Positions 46,890-59,616 of a stretch of DNA of 64,000 nt are shown here, piece after piece. Within the stretch, counting starts at the first letter, position 1, and every line of letters starts with the position of its first letter. A program made the translations under genes and the position numbers. Under the pieces are notes generated by a model. The model ran no database searches, had not been told where the DNA came from, and worked only from the letters and a program-made list of their open reading frames with translations. Source of the stretch: Gremmenia infestans (lineage: Eukaryota; Ascomycota; Leotiomycetes; Helotiales; Hamatocanthoscyphaceae); NCBI GenBank assembly GCA_032629725.1, contig JAFEVB010000022.1, forward strand, positions 1,364,001 to 1,428,000, written 5' to 3'.

Positions 46890-47156
46890 GTTAAGTGGGA
46901 GAGGGAATCGGCTGGGGTGTATTGTATTCGTGATGAGGGGACGAGTCGTCATTGGGGAGCACATGTGCATTGATATTGAGATTCAAGATTGATTGAGTTG
47001 AATACATTTTCTTCTTGTAATCTTGCCAAACCGCCTTTGCCATGAAAATTGGTTGTTGTGGAGTCAGTGCTCCAATTGTTAGCTGCGCTGCGTTACTGTT
47101 TCGTAGTGTAAGAGCTGCGGTTGTTACTTATGAGCCTTTGTGATTTCCCTTTGGTA
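46890..47156. other. intergenic region
   Basis: 3' flank of the WH2 microprotein and of the convergent C2H2 gene. Nothing was recognised. Confidence 0.4.
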
Positions 47157-50100
47157 TTACTGTGAGTATGACCTCTCACGAGCGGGAGCACGCCCCATTC
47201 GTGCATCTTCACCGCCACCTACAATCTCACTCCATTTCTGCTCTATTCGGACCATTCCCTCCTTCCGCTCACTGGTCGACCCAATTCCTGCCTGTTGTGT
47301 CACTGAGTCGGCATTGCCTTTCTGTATGTTTTCTGGCCTCTTGCGATGCGAGAGCTTTGGCTTTTGTTTTGCGCTTCGCCTACTGCCTGGGACCCGTCTT
47401 CCGTCATCGTCTACATCGACTACATAAGCCGGTCGAGGGGCTTTTCCTGATGGACTTTTAGCAGGGTTGTTGGAAGCCGGTTGCACAGAATCATCGACTT
47501 GCGCGTTTCTACCGCCAGGGTCATCTGACACTGAGTTCAAGCGACGAGGTGGTCGAGTATCGCGCATGGAGGGTTTCCCTTCATGATGAGGATCCATTGA
47601 ATCTGCTGAGTACTGTGTGATAGGACGTCGAAGGATCGGTCGAGATGGTGGTGGCATAGCCTGGTAATCCGAATTAGTTATAGTGTCGTATCCCGAGCCA
47701 GGTCTAGTGCCTCGATCTTCTATTGACTGCATTCTGCTACTGTATCCTGAATCGGCCCCTACACTCCGCTGTTGGCGTTTTATCTCGATTTCGCCACCAT
47801 CGGGGACGTCGATCATCGCGCCACCGACCATTACTCTCGATGTTCCGGTAACTTTAATAGTTACAGCCTCGCCCTCTCCACTACCGCTCCTCGTAGTCAT
47901 AGTAGTGGCTGACTTTCTCCAGTCACTTTCGTCTTGGCTAGCACTGCTCTGGGTACTCCTGCTGCTCCCTGCCTGTCTTCGCAGCTGTCTTTTCAAGAGT
48001 TCTGCTGTCAAGGGTACGGTAGGCTCGGCGATATCTTCTTGATACAAAGCTGTCTGGCGGATCTTGTCCTCATGTTCGCTGCCCTTGCTTGAGGGATCTG
48101 AAATTCTCCGAGGACGATCCCGTGCAACAGAGCGACGAAGATTGGCTTGAGACGGCGGTGGCATGGCTTGGTCATGCGCTTCGTGTTGATTTGGTCTCGA
48201 GGAGGCTCGTTCTTTTTCTCTTCTCCTGGGTACACCCTCAGAGGCCGCGGCGTAACCATCATCGTAGTAGCCTGCGTTGTAGGCATCATATGTATCTTGT
48301 TGACGAGCTCCCCAATTTTCGAACGCAGAAGACGTACGAGAAGGTGCGTCGAACCTTGAGGACAGGGGTCGACTAGACTTTGGTCGTTCGGGTGCCTTCA
48401 TGGCCTGGCTCCCAAAGTAATCAAATGATAATGGCCCTTGTATAGCTACGTTTGGCATATTTTCATATGCGGCAGAGGGAGCCGGGTAGGAGGGTCTTGT
48501 CACTGGCTGAGGCGGTGGTTTATAATTGGCCCAGGCCGACGATGAAAGTGGAGGTCCATATGCTTCATGGTAGCTTGAAGGTCTAGGAAGAGAACGTTCT
48601 GATGAGAAAGCACGCGGCCGCATCGTAATAGGCTGTATCGTGCCGGGTTGCGACAGATTTTGAGGCCTACTAGGTCTTGTTGGAGGCGGATTTCCATAAT
48701 GGGTGGGGTCATCCGATTCCGGAAGCTTGGGTATTGCAACTTTTGGAAATAAGTGATTTTTATGAGCTGAAGGCGGCCATTTGGATTCGTGAGCTCTCTC
48801 TGCGCCAGATGCTTCGTTTTTGTGGTTTTCCGTCTCTTCCTGCAAAGTGATATTGGATTCTGGTTCATCATCCCGGGGCTTTTGGTTTTCTTCCACGTCA
48901 TGCTTTGGCTCTGGCTCCTTATTGTTACCGCCTTGATGGTCACTCGAGCCGGGAGTCTGTGCTGTCTCTATCGAGTGATGGGCAACAGCACTGGGCTGGA
49001 TTATGTTGTGCTGTGATGGCAGAGATACCCAAAGATGTCTGCCTTCCGAAGTACGAAGAAAGTGGCCGAGCTTGGCACGCTCGGATACCGGGTAGTCCGG
49101 ATTCTCAGTCGAGTTGCGCGGCATAGAACTTTTTGGGTCAGATTCGAAGCTCTGTTGGTCATCAGACTTGGCTGTATCCTTCCTGGCTTCTAAGTTCATT
49201 GACTTTGGATGTTGAGAAGAAGATCCTGGGTTATCATAAAGTGCTTCATGTTTTTGTGTTTCGGATTCTGCTTCTGAATCGAAATCGGAGTCTGAATGTA
49301 TGGTGTGTTGCCTTTCCTCAATCAAAGCGTCCGTTGGCATGACCAAATCCGCCGGTACGGCATTGTTAGGACTTTCATCTTCCTCACCTTCAATGCCGAC
49401 CATCGGTAGCGCAAACAAAGCTAGCTGCTCCATATGACGGCCTAGATGTGTTCTGAACCTTTTGATAGTTCCATACGCCTGTGTCTGATCGTTGCCTGGC
49501 GAGTGTGCTACCACAGGATCCAGTTTAGCATTGAGTAAATTTGCTTCCCAATCATCGCAAAGAGGGCAGGCAGTGGCGGGTATCTTATTGATGGGCTCTT
49601 CACTTTGGAGAACCAGTGCATCTAATTGTGAAGTAGATAGTGTGATCGAGTGTATATTGGCAAGATGTTTTGTGAAAGTGGGTTTATCCGTAAAGGCATT
49701 CAAGTGGCAATAGGGGCAAGCCCATTCCCTCCGGTGGTATTGGATCTCGTGAGAGAACCAGTCGTTACGGCTAGAGAACATTCGCATTGTACACTCCTTG
49801 AAGGTGCATACATATGGCTTTAAGTCTCGGAATATGTGCTTTCTGCATTCAGGTCAGCAATTTATTGAAGTACGGCGAGGAGGCCACCAAACTACACAGG
49901 GAAGGAATTAGAACGAAAAGCAACTGACATACTTCCAAGAGTTTCTGTTCTTGACCGTGGTGTCCGTATAGCAATAGGGACACTGAAATGGCTCCCCAAA
50001 TTCAAAGGGGATGTTTTCAAACGCCCATTGCGGAAGTGGGGGGACAGTGGTTTTCGTAATAGCGCCTACCACTGTTGCTTCGTACGAAGTTTGTGATCCA

Positions 50101-51140
50101 AGGGTACTGGCGGCCGCTACAGACCCATCTCTATAGTCGTGGTTTTCATGCCCAGTGAAGGTTGTTGCTTTGGTGTGTTTGGTTAATGCAACTGTCGCGT
50201 CCGGATCTGTACCTTCCTCGTTTTCTTCCCCCATCCAATCTTTGGTCAACTTTGCGTGATGTTCCTCTCTGTATTTCAAAAATTGGCGCCTTCTTGTGAT
50301 GGCCTTCCCGAGACGCTCCGTCAACCAGCCTTTCCTGTACTTCGCGAGTCCATATTTCTCTTGAACGTGGCCGATATCATACCTAGGATCGAAATGATAT
50401 CGAGAAGCTGCTTTGAGGTAGTCATCACGGACAGGGGTATTTCGGACAACCATCGAAAGTTTCATTAGGTTTGAGTTGCTTCTCTGTATTGCCAAAAATA
50501 GCTCATCTAGTTCTGTTTTCTGAGGAGTGTCCCCGGGCATCTGAACCCTATCATCAGTGTCGCTGATGGCGTCGTCTGACCACGTCTCATTTGTTTCATC
50601 ACCAGAGACAATGCTCAAGGCTTCTGCAAGTTAGTACAATGAGAACCTAAACTTCCGCGGATTACTAACCAGCGAGTAGGGACTCCAAGAGATCTCTTAA
50701 CATCCTCAACAGCCTTTCGCGTATGCTCCTCGCATCTCGAAGTCGATATTCGAGAGAGGTCTGTTGGTGTGCGCCATGGAGGGCAGCGATATTTCTGGCC
50801 CATGCCGTGAACCTCAATCGCGCATCCTCTACCAACAAGGTCGATGATTTAAGGTCAAATTCTCTGTGCCTTGCGTCTTCCTTTGTACACGCTCCCAAGG
50901 CGTCGCAAAGCTTCTTGTAAATCCCCAGACACCTTCTGCTGAGCGCAGGTATCGTCGATACATTGACGGCTAAAAGAGACGACGGGTTATCTGAGTCCAC
51001 GGTTTCTTCAGGTAGATGATCCCTTCGATCTTCTTCCCAAGTCAGCTACTGGGGTTTGCATGATATGAATTAGCTGATGATCACTAACCTCGAGGCTGCA
51101 GATGCCTATCGTTCTCTGGGCCCATAGATTCTGGAGACAT
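47157..51140 (-). CDS. fungal C2H2-type zinc-finger protein with helical N-terminal domain
   Basis: A 1263-residue protein in four exons: 51140-51089, 51032-50670, 50623-49933 and 49842-47157. The introns are 56, 46 and 90 bp. The first 3' splice site (AAG at 51034-51033) was chosen because it alone joins the frames (PREDRRDHLPEE). The N-terminal helical domain (residues 35-135; FTAWARNIAALHGAH, SLEYRLRDARSIRERLLRML) is common in fungal ankyrin, C2H2 and NLR-associated proteins. Residues 353-415 hold Cys/His clusters: FQCPYCYTDT, KPYVCTFKECT, WFSHEIQYHRREWACPYC. The remaining 850 residues are Ser/Pro/Arg-rich and disordered, with one ordered-looking patch, EAVTIKVTGTSRVMVGGAMIDV. Function is unknown. 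It is head to head with the DUF7580 gene. Confidence 0.78.
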
Positions 51141-51369
51141 TATTTGCACATGAACTGCAAATAGATGGGAGCATATCAATCTTGCTCACACTTTGGCCCT
51201 GGATGTCTGGTATCACGAAGTATTGCAGTACCCCGCATCTGACAGGGATGTTGAGCTGTCAGCAGAGCCTCGACCCTCGAGAGCTTCTCTACTGACAAAT
51301 ATCATCAGCCTAAACAGCTTTGACCTGTATCTTTGAGCTATCTCAGACGCAGTGATACTCGACTTGGCG
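51141..51369. promoter_or_regulatory. compact bidirectional promoter, C2H2 / DUF7580 pair
   Basis: Only 229 bp separate the two start codons, so both genes must share regulatory DNA and at least one transcript start probably lies inside it. No recognised factor site was seen. Confidence 0.55.
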
Positions 51370-53465
51370 ATGTCTGGTATAGAGATTGTTGGCATCCTGC
51401 TTGGCGCCTTCCCACTCTTGATATCAGCTGCCGAACATTACAAGGAGGGCTTCGAACCGCTAAAGAGATGGAAAAGATTCAGGTCCGACTTCATTCCGTT
51501 TATCGATGCTGTAGATCTTGAGAGACATCTGTTTGATCAAACTCTGGAGCGCTTGTTAATATCTGCCGGTGTTCCCGAAACGAAATTGGAGTATTTCAAG
51601 GACCCGGGATACGAAGGTTGGCAACAGCAAGATATCACTGTTAAGTTGGAAAATACACTTGGATCGTCACTGGCAGCGTATATGAACACCCTTAAGACAA
51701 TGAGCAGACTGATGATGGAGCTTCAGACCATTCTGTCCTTGAAGGGTGGCGAGGTTTGTGCCTCCGCGCCGTGCAGCCGGTCAGCAGATATTTCTAACCA
51801 CTGAGACATGGCAGGTTGACTGGGCAGTTGACGGTGCTAGCAAATGGGACTACCAATTGAAGAGAATTCGGCTTAGCTTTGGGAAGAAGGGAACAGCAAC
51901 ACTCGAGTCGCTTGAGTCCCACAACCGAAAGCTTAAGGATATACTAGACTCGAACGAACGACTTTCCAATATGAAAAGTACTAGAAAGAGCACATCATGG
52001 GCTAATTTCTTTAACGGCATTAGAAGTTTTGCGGGAAATCTACACGCTGCACTTAAAAAGGGCTGGATGTGCGAATGTGAAGAGCCTCATATTGCAGCCC
52101 TTCGGTTGCAGCAACGAGACAACAGCACCTCAACTGGTTTCGACATATCATTCATAGTATGCAAAGATTTCGATCCACAACCTGTGAGCGTACATCGGGA
52201 AGTGATTATTACGTTACGGAAAGAAAATGGAACAGAAACCTTCCTTCGCCGAACAGAGGCTTATTTTCCGGACAACAACCCTTCAGACGGGCGTTACTTA
52301 ACCACTTTAAGGCAGGACTTTGCTTCAAAGTCATCAACAGAGATTAATAAAGTCTCGTTCTCAATCCTTCAATCAACCGCATCTAGTCCATCCTTATCTT
52401 TGAACCAGAACAATTCGGTTTTTCGGCCAGCTCTCGCTCCCAAAAGCAGCTCAACAACTTATACAAGTACAACAAGTGCCTCGGATAGTAAACAAGTGAC
52501 ATCATATAGGTGCGTATAATAAATTGAAATTATGATATCTCGGACTAATTCATCCTAGGAGATGGCTTCCAGGCAGCAATTCGAGTACCAAGAAAACAGT
52601 TCGTATGGACATCCCAGCAGAAGAAACCAGTACGCGATCTCAGCTACCCGCATGTGCTCAGTTAAAAACCGCCGACGAATATGCACACAGTAGATGCGTG
52701 GAAATCACAGACTTGTGCTCCACATTATGGACTCCAAGGCCCAAATCCACTTGCCTTGGTCACCTTACCTACGATCTAGACACCTTCGAACTTCAGTTCA
52801 AACAAAACGAAACGCACCCTCTAAGTCTCAGTGATGACCTAGTTACCCTAGAGACCCTACTAATGAACCAAAAAGAATTGGGATTTAGCAGAGGCAACCG
52901 GTTCAAAGTCGCCAGTATCCTCGCCTCCTCACTTCTTCAACTCCAAGCATCCCCTTGGTTAGCGGACAGACTAGACAAAAAACAAATACTCTTTCATCGA
53001 CAAGGTTCCAAGATCCAAACCTACCGCCCTTACATTCGGCAATGTTTCCCCTCTACAAAAGTCCTCAACAATTTAAACCAACCAGAAGTCACCACCCATA
53101 ACACCAACACCATTCAAGTACAAACACCCTTCCAAGTCCGCACCAGTCTCACTAAACTTGGCATCCTCCTCCTCGAACTCTGCTTCGGCGAAACAATCGA
53201 GTCCCAACACACTCTGCGAAAGTCCCACCTGTCCACAGACGGGACGCCCCACGACGGAACCGATTTCCTAACAGCACGCGACTGGGCAGACCAAGTCTGC
53301 GAAGAAGAACCAGAGATGGAAGGTCCTATTAATTGTTGCGTATTCTGCAGTTTCCAGGAGAAAGCGGATTGGGAGAATGGGCGGTTCGTGGAGGCTGTGT
53401 GTGGGAATGTTGTGGAGCCTTTGGAGAGATTTGCGGAGAAGTGGGAGGCGGGGAAAGGGATTTAA
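51370..53465 (+). CDS. DUF7580 domain protein with helical N-terminal domain
   Basis: A 661-residue protein in exons 51370-51753, 51815-52509 and 52559-53465, with GT-AG introns of 61 and 49 bp. The start MSGIEIVGILLGAFPLLISAAEHYKEGFE is typical of this family: a short hydrophobic helix followed by a charged helical bundle. The C-terminal half has DUF7580 landmarks: GFSRGNRFKVASILASSLLQLQASPWLADRL, QILFHRQG, then LTKLGILLLELCFGETIES and the FVEAVCGNVVEPLERF end. These features recall a kinase-like C-lobe without catalytic residues. The family is abundant and variable in Pezizomycotina, often near NLR or heterokaryon-incompatibility genes. No function is established, and it shares its promoter with the C2H2 gene. 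Confidence 0.82.
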
Positions 53466-53589
53466 AAAGCTAAGCGAGGTTATCATGGGCTAATGGACAA
53501 GCGATGCGTGGGAGGATGATGGGATCCAAGAAGGAGTAAACTGCTGCGTATACTCATTAAATTCGACTGTTGCCTATAGAAGAAGACTA
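53466..53589. other. 3' flank of the DUF7580 gene
   Basis: Short spacer before the decayed amidase. Nothing was recognised. Confidence 0.4.
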
Positions 53590-53942
53590 ACAGGACCGTC
53601 GGGAGAAATGTCTCATCCCCAGTTGTGATCGATTTCAGGCTCTCGGAAGCTGGGGAGCCGGCCGGAAGGGCCATCCCCAAGTACTTGTAGCCGTCGTTGA
53701 GCGTGTAGGAAGTGCCCCATAGTTTCCCGGGTGACGCCCAACGGCACGACGCACGCTTGGGGCGCAAGCTTCGTCGAACACATTGGGATTCAAGATGGAC
53801 AATGGATTCAGATGGGGACCGTTGTGGTCGTAGGCGTTGATGCGGTAGAGGTAGAGGGTGACAAGCTCAATGCTTGTGGGCTTCTGGCATGAGCTAGAAG
53901 ACTGTAAGGAGATCTGATATTGTGGCTTCGATCTCGTTGAAG
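53590..53942 (-). pseudogene. amidase-signature family relic (N-terminal part, frameshifted)
   Basis: Minus-strand sequence that reads like the start of a fungal amidase, but in shifting frames. From about 53942: FNEIEATISDLL, then a frame change after a stop to PTSIELVTLYLYRINAYDHNGPHLNPL and ILNPNVFDEA (about 53880-53760). Another frame change follows to GKLWGTSYTLNDGYKYLGMALPAGSPASESL with TTGDETF (about 53728-53605). These correspond to the successive conserved blocks of the amidase family (TSVDLVxxYLxRIxAYDxNGP, then GPLHGIPxxxKD). The catalytic Lys position reads Asn (LND), and the Ser-Gly-rich catalytic segment is absent. At least two frameshifts and a stop make it a pseudogene. Confidence 0.72.
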
Positions 53943-55272
53943 CTAATAAGAGACTAGAGGCTGAATTTGGATATGAATTTGCCTAGAAAGGCTTGACTTG
54001 GGCGCTTTAGTTGACAAATCATTCCTCTGAATCTGGCCATCGCAGGAGCTATCCAAAGAATATTCATGGGTATGTTTTGTAAATTGTCCCAAGGTAGCAG
54101 GTAGATAATTGGAGTTGGTAGCGGCTCTATGACCGCCAATTCATAGATTTAGCTATTCCATGGATTCGCGGTCACATTTCAATTGGTGATGCTGGTATCT
54201 TTGAAGCAACCTTCATCGCCGCTTTTGTTACATATTTGATCAACTTCTGCAAAGATGTCAAATGTACAGACCCACTCTTTTGTATCTTCATAACCGTTCA
54301 GTGATAATGGGTCGATCTAGTAATATTCGGTAAGTTGAGGCTGAATAAGTCATGTGCAACTAGATCAGAGGGGCTCCAAATCGGCTCTAGCAGGGACCCT
54401 TATAAGTTTGAAAAGGGAGCCAAAACGGATACTATTACGACGTTTTAATAGGTTCAAAAAGGTAGTTATATTCTAAACCATATGCAATAGCAAGATTTAT
54501 ATTTAGACAATATAGAAATTATAACCGATTCGCGAGAGAGCTAGAAGATGATGATCTAAGCATAATCCAGCTGAACTATAAGCATATTCAGGACTTAGGG
54601 CTCAGCTTAGGTTGAAGCAGCGACAGCTTAGGTCCAAAGACGGAAATGGACTTCGGTGAGGTCAATTTTCGTGTCAGACGTTGTAGGTAGTATAAGTATG
54701 AGTACGAGAAGCAGATATATTGATTGCCCTTTTAACTCCCACACACTCACTGTAGAAATATTTATCACATGCTTGTGGATGCTCAAAACGATTTATTTAT
54801 CTTTTCTTAATTGAGATACTATTCATAGAGGAATAGCACTAAGGGCATTACGCACTAGAACCTATTGATCTATGTTCTTGCTCCGATTTGGTAACGACGG
54901 TCGCCTATATGGACATCCTTTCATCCGCCGGAATTCTATTTTAAACCCAAGTGGCCTCTTGCTCCACCAGCCAACGACAGAATACTGCTATTGGCGTTAT
55001 CCAGAAAACATCAAACAATATAATAGAGGTATGAGGTAGCAACAAGGAACAATATTTTTTAAAAGCGACAAGGCAGAAAAAAGTTGCCATCCGGACGCCG
55101 GGCAATGCGAGAATTCTTAATAAAACTCGCCAACGAAACCGAAAACTCCAAGTGCGCCAACCTGGCCGTGCGAAGAGGTATATGTACAAAAAAGAAATCT
55201 GGAGACGCTGCGTATTATACACTATAGACATTGGTGAGAGAGTGATGGAAGATGTGTCCTTGAAATGACAAT
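53943..55272. other. AT-rich, gene-free region
   Basis: No supportable gene. From about 54300 to 54900 the sequence is notably AT/TA-rich, with only short fragments of open frame. It could be decayed repeat DNA, but no terminal repeats, target-site duplication or transposase motif was found. Confidence 0.45.
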
Positions 55273-58200
55273 CTATGTGAGTCTTGATGAGTTTGGTAAT
55301 TGAGTTGCACCAAGGGGAGAGACATCGTCAATTTGACTTGGGGGAGCGCCTAAATGGTGCGGATCTTCGGTAATTATGGGGTCCTGAGAACTGGTGTCCG
55401 GATGTATCTCGACGTCGCCTCTAGACTCAAGTTCTTGGCGGCCATTTTGACGAGAGAAAGCCATCGAATCTGCTGAGCGTTCGATTGGTGACTGTGACCA
55501 CCCAGCTATACTTCCTCCAACGATACCTGGCATGACTAGAGCGGCGCTTAGTGCAGAATTTGATCGTGAGCGGTTCGTTCGGCCACGCTTTCGGGATTCG
55601 GGAGTTGGCTGAGGTGGCTGAGGAGAGCCAAATTGATCCTCGCGTTGAGAGTCGCCACTGGGTGTCTGAGGAACGGAGTTGCTTCTTGAACGAGAGCCAC
55701 TTCTAGAACGTGGGAGAAAGTCATCGCGTGCTTGCTGTATAGCAAACTTGAGATTATTCAACCGACCACCCTTGACCCTCTTGAGGAAACTTAATTCTTC
55801 CTTGACATCTGTCAACGGCTGAGGGAACTGGAATGCCTCTTCTTCGTCGGAAATCCTCAACTCCGGTCCCTTTGTTGGTCTGTTCTTAATATAATCGGGA
55901 ATGAGCCGTAGAATCAACTCATCAGGTATGAGACGGATGACAGCACCGATCGGAATGGACAAGAATCCGAGGACGATTGAATAGGCCCATTGAGCACCAT
56001 TCAGTCTTTTTACGCTGAAAGCTGCTCCACCCACGAAGATGATCATGACCTGGCCAGCAACCATGATAACATTAATTCCCATGAAGAACCAGTTCTTAGT
56101 AACACCTTCAAAGATATTAAACTTATTGTCTAAACGACGATTGCTATATGGTGTTAGTGTCTGTAGTAAAAGGGCATTTTTGAGTTTGACTTACTTCCAT
56201 TGATTGAATATTTGCATCCAGACGAAGGTGTTGAAGACGAGTGTGTTTACTGAATCAAGCTCCCGCTTCGATGAATACGAGAGAATCTTTTCTGAACCAA
56301 AATAAAGAAGGAATGTTATAGCTAATTGGTAGATTGCCTCGCCAATGATCATCTTCCACATAGTGATGGTGATCAGAGGAGCTGATTTGGGATCTGGTTT
56401 TCGGTCAAGGATGCTTTCAGTCGGAGGATCTGTAGCCAACGCAAGAGCAGCCATAGTGTCCATAATAAGATTGACCCAGAGTAGTTGAACAGCCGTCAAT
56501 ACAGACTTTTCATCACTGTTAGCAACAGCGGAAACGAAGGTAAGCATGACTGCAGTGATATTGACCGTGACCTGAAATTGCAAGAATTTCTTCACTGCAT
56601 CGTTGACTGCACGTCCCCACATCATAGCTTTGACGATGGATTTGAAGTTGTCGTCCATCAAAATAATAGCTGAAGCTTCCTTTGCTACCTCAGTACCTGC
56701 AATGCCCATGGAAAATCCAACATCGGCAGTCTTGAGAGCGGGTGCATCATTGGTTCCATCACCAGTAACAGCGACGGTCTCTCCCAGCTCTTTGAGACGC
56801 TTGACAAGAATCCGCTTATCTTCAGGGCTAGAACGAGCGAGAACTTGTAGGCGTGGGATGGTTTGGTCCATCTTAGCCTTACTCAGCTTCCGGAAAGCAG
56901 GTCCCTCCATGATTACTCCACCAGCGGTAAAGATTCCACATTCAGTCGCAATGGCTTTAGCAGTGATCATGTTATCTCCCGTGACCATACGGACCACAAC
57001 CCCCGCTTTCTGGCATATGGCGACGGCCTCGGGGACACCTGGACGGAGCGGATCTTGAATTCCAACGATGCTTAGTAGAACCATTTGCTTGAAGATATCG
57101 TCGAAAACGACCTCATTCTTGTCACCCTCAGCAGTGCGAGCGCCCTTGGCGGGCCATCTGTCAAAATCCCGATAGACCATAGCAATTGTTCGCAAGGAGC
57201 GATTGGCATAATTGTCAATCAAATCTAGTAGTGTTTGACGATTGTCGGCTGTCATGGTGATGCTGGAAGGTTCCTTGGTAGGGTCCCGAATAAGGTTTGA
57301 GCACTTTTCAAGCAAGATTTCGGATGCTCCCTTTACAAAGAGTCTGTATTTTCCATTTTCCAGTCGCACGACAACACCCATGCATTTACGGCCAGAGTCG
57401 AAAGGGATGAGCTGCACAATCGTGGCGTTTGATCGTTCCTCATCAACAGGACCCATTCCAAGGAATTCCTTCGCAAATGTCAGCAGAGCAGTTTCTGTCT
57501 TTGAACCGATGAAAGTCTGAACGCCGTCGAGTTCACCCTCGAATGCAGTGGAATTGAGAACGACAGATTGCGTCAACATAGCCTTAACCGCTGGATCCAG
57601 AGAAGAAACGACCTCTTGTACTGGTATGTTTTCCGTTGCCACTGGCGCTTGAGTCTGCTTGCCTTTGCCGGAAGAATCGGCGGGGTCTTTGGGAGAAGTA
57701 TCGATAGTGCCACCAAAGCGTGAACTAGTGCCCAAAGTACCAGCGACTACCTTCATTTGATTTTGTGTTAACGTTCCAGTTTTGTCGGAGCAAATGGTCG
57801 TTGCATTGCCCATGACTTCACAGGCCTTCAAATGTCGAACAAGATTGTTGTCTTTCAGCATCCTGGTAGTTGCGAAAGCCAATGCGAGTGTAACAGCAAG
57901 AGGTAGACCTTCCGGCACAGCCACGACAATGATAGTCACAGTGACGATAAAAATATTCAGGAAATCCTGGCCTTTCTGTGTCGGTGTACCCTTATTGTGA
58001 GGCAGACGGACTAGGAATTCGATGAAGAGGACAATGAAGAGAAGTAGACCAGCAGCACCGCCCAGTTTGGCAATATACTCGGCCAGAGTGTTCAACTTCG
58101 ATTGCAGAGGAGTGACCTCCGGATCTTCTCGCAGAGACATGAGAGTCTTTCCATAGCTTGAATTGACGCCTGTTGAGGTGACCAGAAAGGTTCCAACACC

Positions 58201-59616
58201 TTCTGTGACCTGAGCTCCGGAAAGAATAAAAGGGTCTAGTTTTCGCACACTGTCGTGGTTTACAATAGCATTATAGACCACATCAGCCGGTTGCTTGCGA
58301 ATCAGATCAGATTCTCCAGTGCTTTGGGATTCATCGCATTTGACATTGTGGCCTTGGATGAAAATTCCATCAACTGGAATCATGTCTCCTGGCTCCAGGT
58401 GCATCACGTCCCCAACAAGCACGTCGAAGACTGAAATCTCCAGGGTTTTACCAGATCGGACAACGTTGACATCGCGGTCTTGCTTCTTCTTGTTAAGCTT
58501 CACAAATTGCCGTTCCTTCTGGAAATCGTTCAACGAACCAACAACTACCACAATGACAATAGCTATAATGATAGCAACACCCTCAACCCACTCGATTGGA
58601 GGATTGTCAGGTGTATGCGGGGTGCCAAACGTTTGATACAGACCGACAGCTAATGATACCGCCGCGGCGATTGAAAGAAGGATCAGAACTTTGTCATTGT
58701 ACGTGATCCACATAAGTTGTAGCAAGCTCTTGCCTTTTTTCACCGGTAACCGATTGTCGCTGAATATGCGTTTTCGGTCGCAGAACGATTCTTTTGATGT
58801 TGTGTTCGTCCTTCTGATTGGGGGTTCTGAATCTTTCGAGTCGACACGTGAAAGAGGTGTCTTTGAATCATCGAGAAGCTCCGGCGACACGTTCTTAGCA
58901 GCATCTTTTGCTTCATCAAAGCTTACAGTCCCATCCAATTCACCTTCATCCACGCTCAGGCCAGATTTGCGATCTGTCCGCAGCCCTTTCTCCAACCCAG
59001 CCAAGCCTCCTAAGGCATAGAACGTCGATAAACTTTTTGGGTTGATCAGTTTGTTCAATTGTCCTTGAGAAAAGGCAAAATTGTTGTCCTGGACCTCAAA
59101 GTCGCCTTCCGTGCCTGGGTCAGCCGTCAGGGCTTCTGGGTCGTTCATGATATCTTCGTTTCCCGGTACACTCCCAACTCTATCCTTGTCTCCTTGAGCA
59201 CTGTTTGCAAAAGTCTCGCCGCTGTAATTTGTACCTGGGTGGTCTCCATCATCTGACTCCACTGAGTTTTGTCTCGACCGCAATCCTGGCACGGCAAGAA
59301 AGCCATGTGCTTTATCCCCTCCTCTCGACGTGGGCGAGGAAACATTGTGTGGTGATGTCGGCCGGCTATCCCTATCAGAAAGATTCGGTCTCTCCCCTTT
59401 GCTATCAAAAGATGGTGTAGATCGAAGATCTGGTATGGATATCCGGCTGCTTTGACTGGAATGGCTTGCGTGATGTGATCGATTAAATGATAAGTTGGCA
59501 GCTCCGTCGTTCGTGGAAGGGCTGGATGGCTCTCCATGTAGAGTAGTAGGCGAATTATGAAATGCTCTTAGAGCAACTGAATCGCTATCCACATCTTGAG
59601 GCGGGCTGGAATTCAT
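55273..59616 (-). CDS. PMC1: P-type Ca2+-ATPase, PMCA (type IIB, Pmc1-like)
   Basis: A 1430-residue calcium pump that moves Ca2+ out of the cytosol, in fungi mostly into the vacuole. Exons are 59616-56195 and 56143-55273, split by a 51-bp GT-AG intron that restores NQWNNRRLDNKFNIFEG. A long Ser-rich N-terminal extension (1-250) precedes the membrane core. Signatures are the actuator ESQSTGESD, the phosphorylation loop CSDKTGTLTQNQMK (Asp at about 611), MVTGDN, and the hinge VTGDGTNDAPALK. M4 reads IIVVAVPEGLPLAVTLAL, with the PEGL typical of PMCA. M6 reads LLWVNLIMDT. The C-terminal tail is Arg/Ser-rich (SRSGSRSRSNS) and may be regulatory. The frame stays open upstream to 60054, but ATGs there give no family match; a 5'UTR intron ending at GAGCAG near 59660 is likely, so 59616 was chosen. 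Confidence 0.93.

Noticed and set aside
54941..55231. 96-codon minus-strand frame with hydrophobic stretches after the Ca2+-ATPase stop
   Set aside because: It lies in the 3' flank of the pump gene, begins after the stop and resembles no family.
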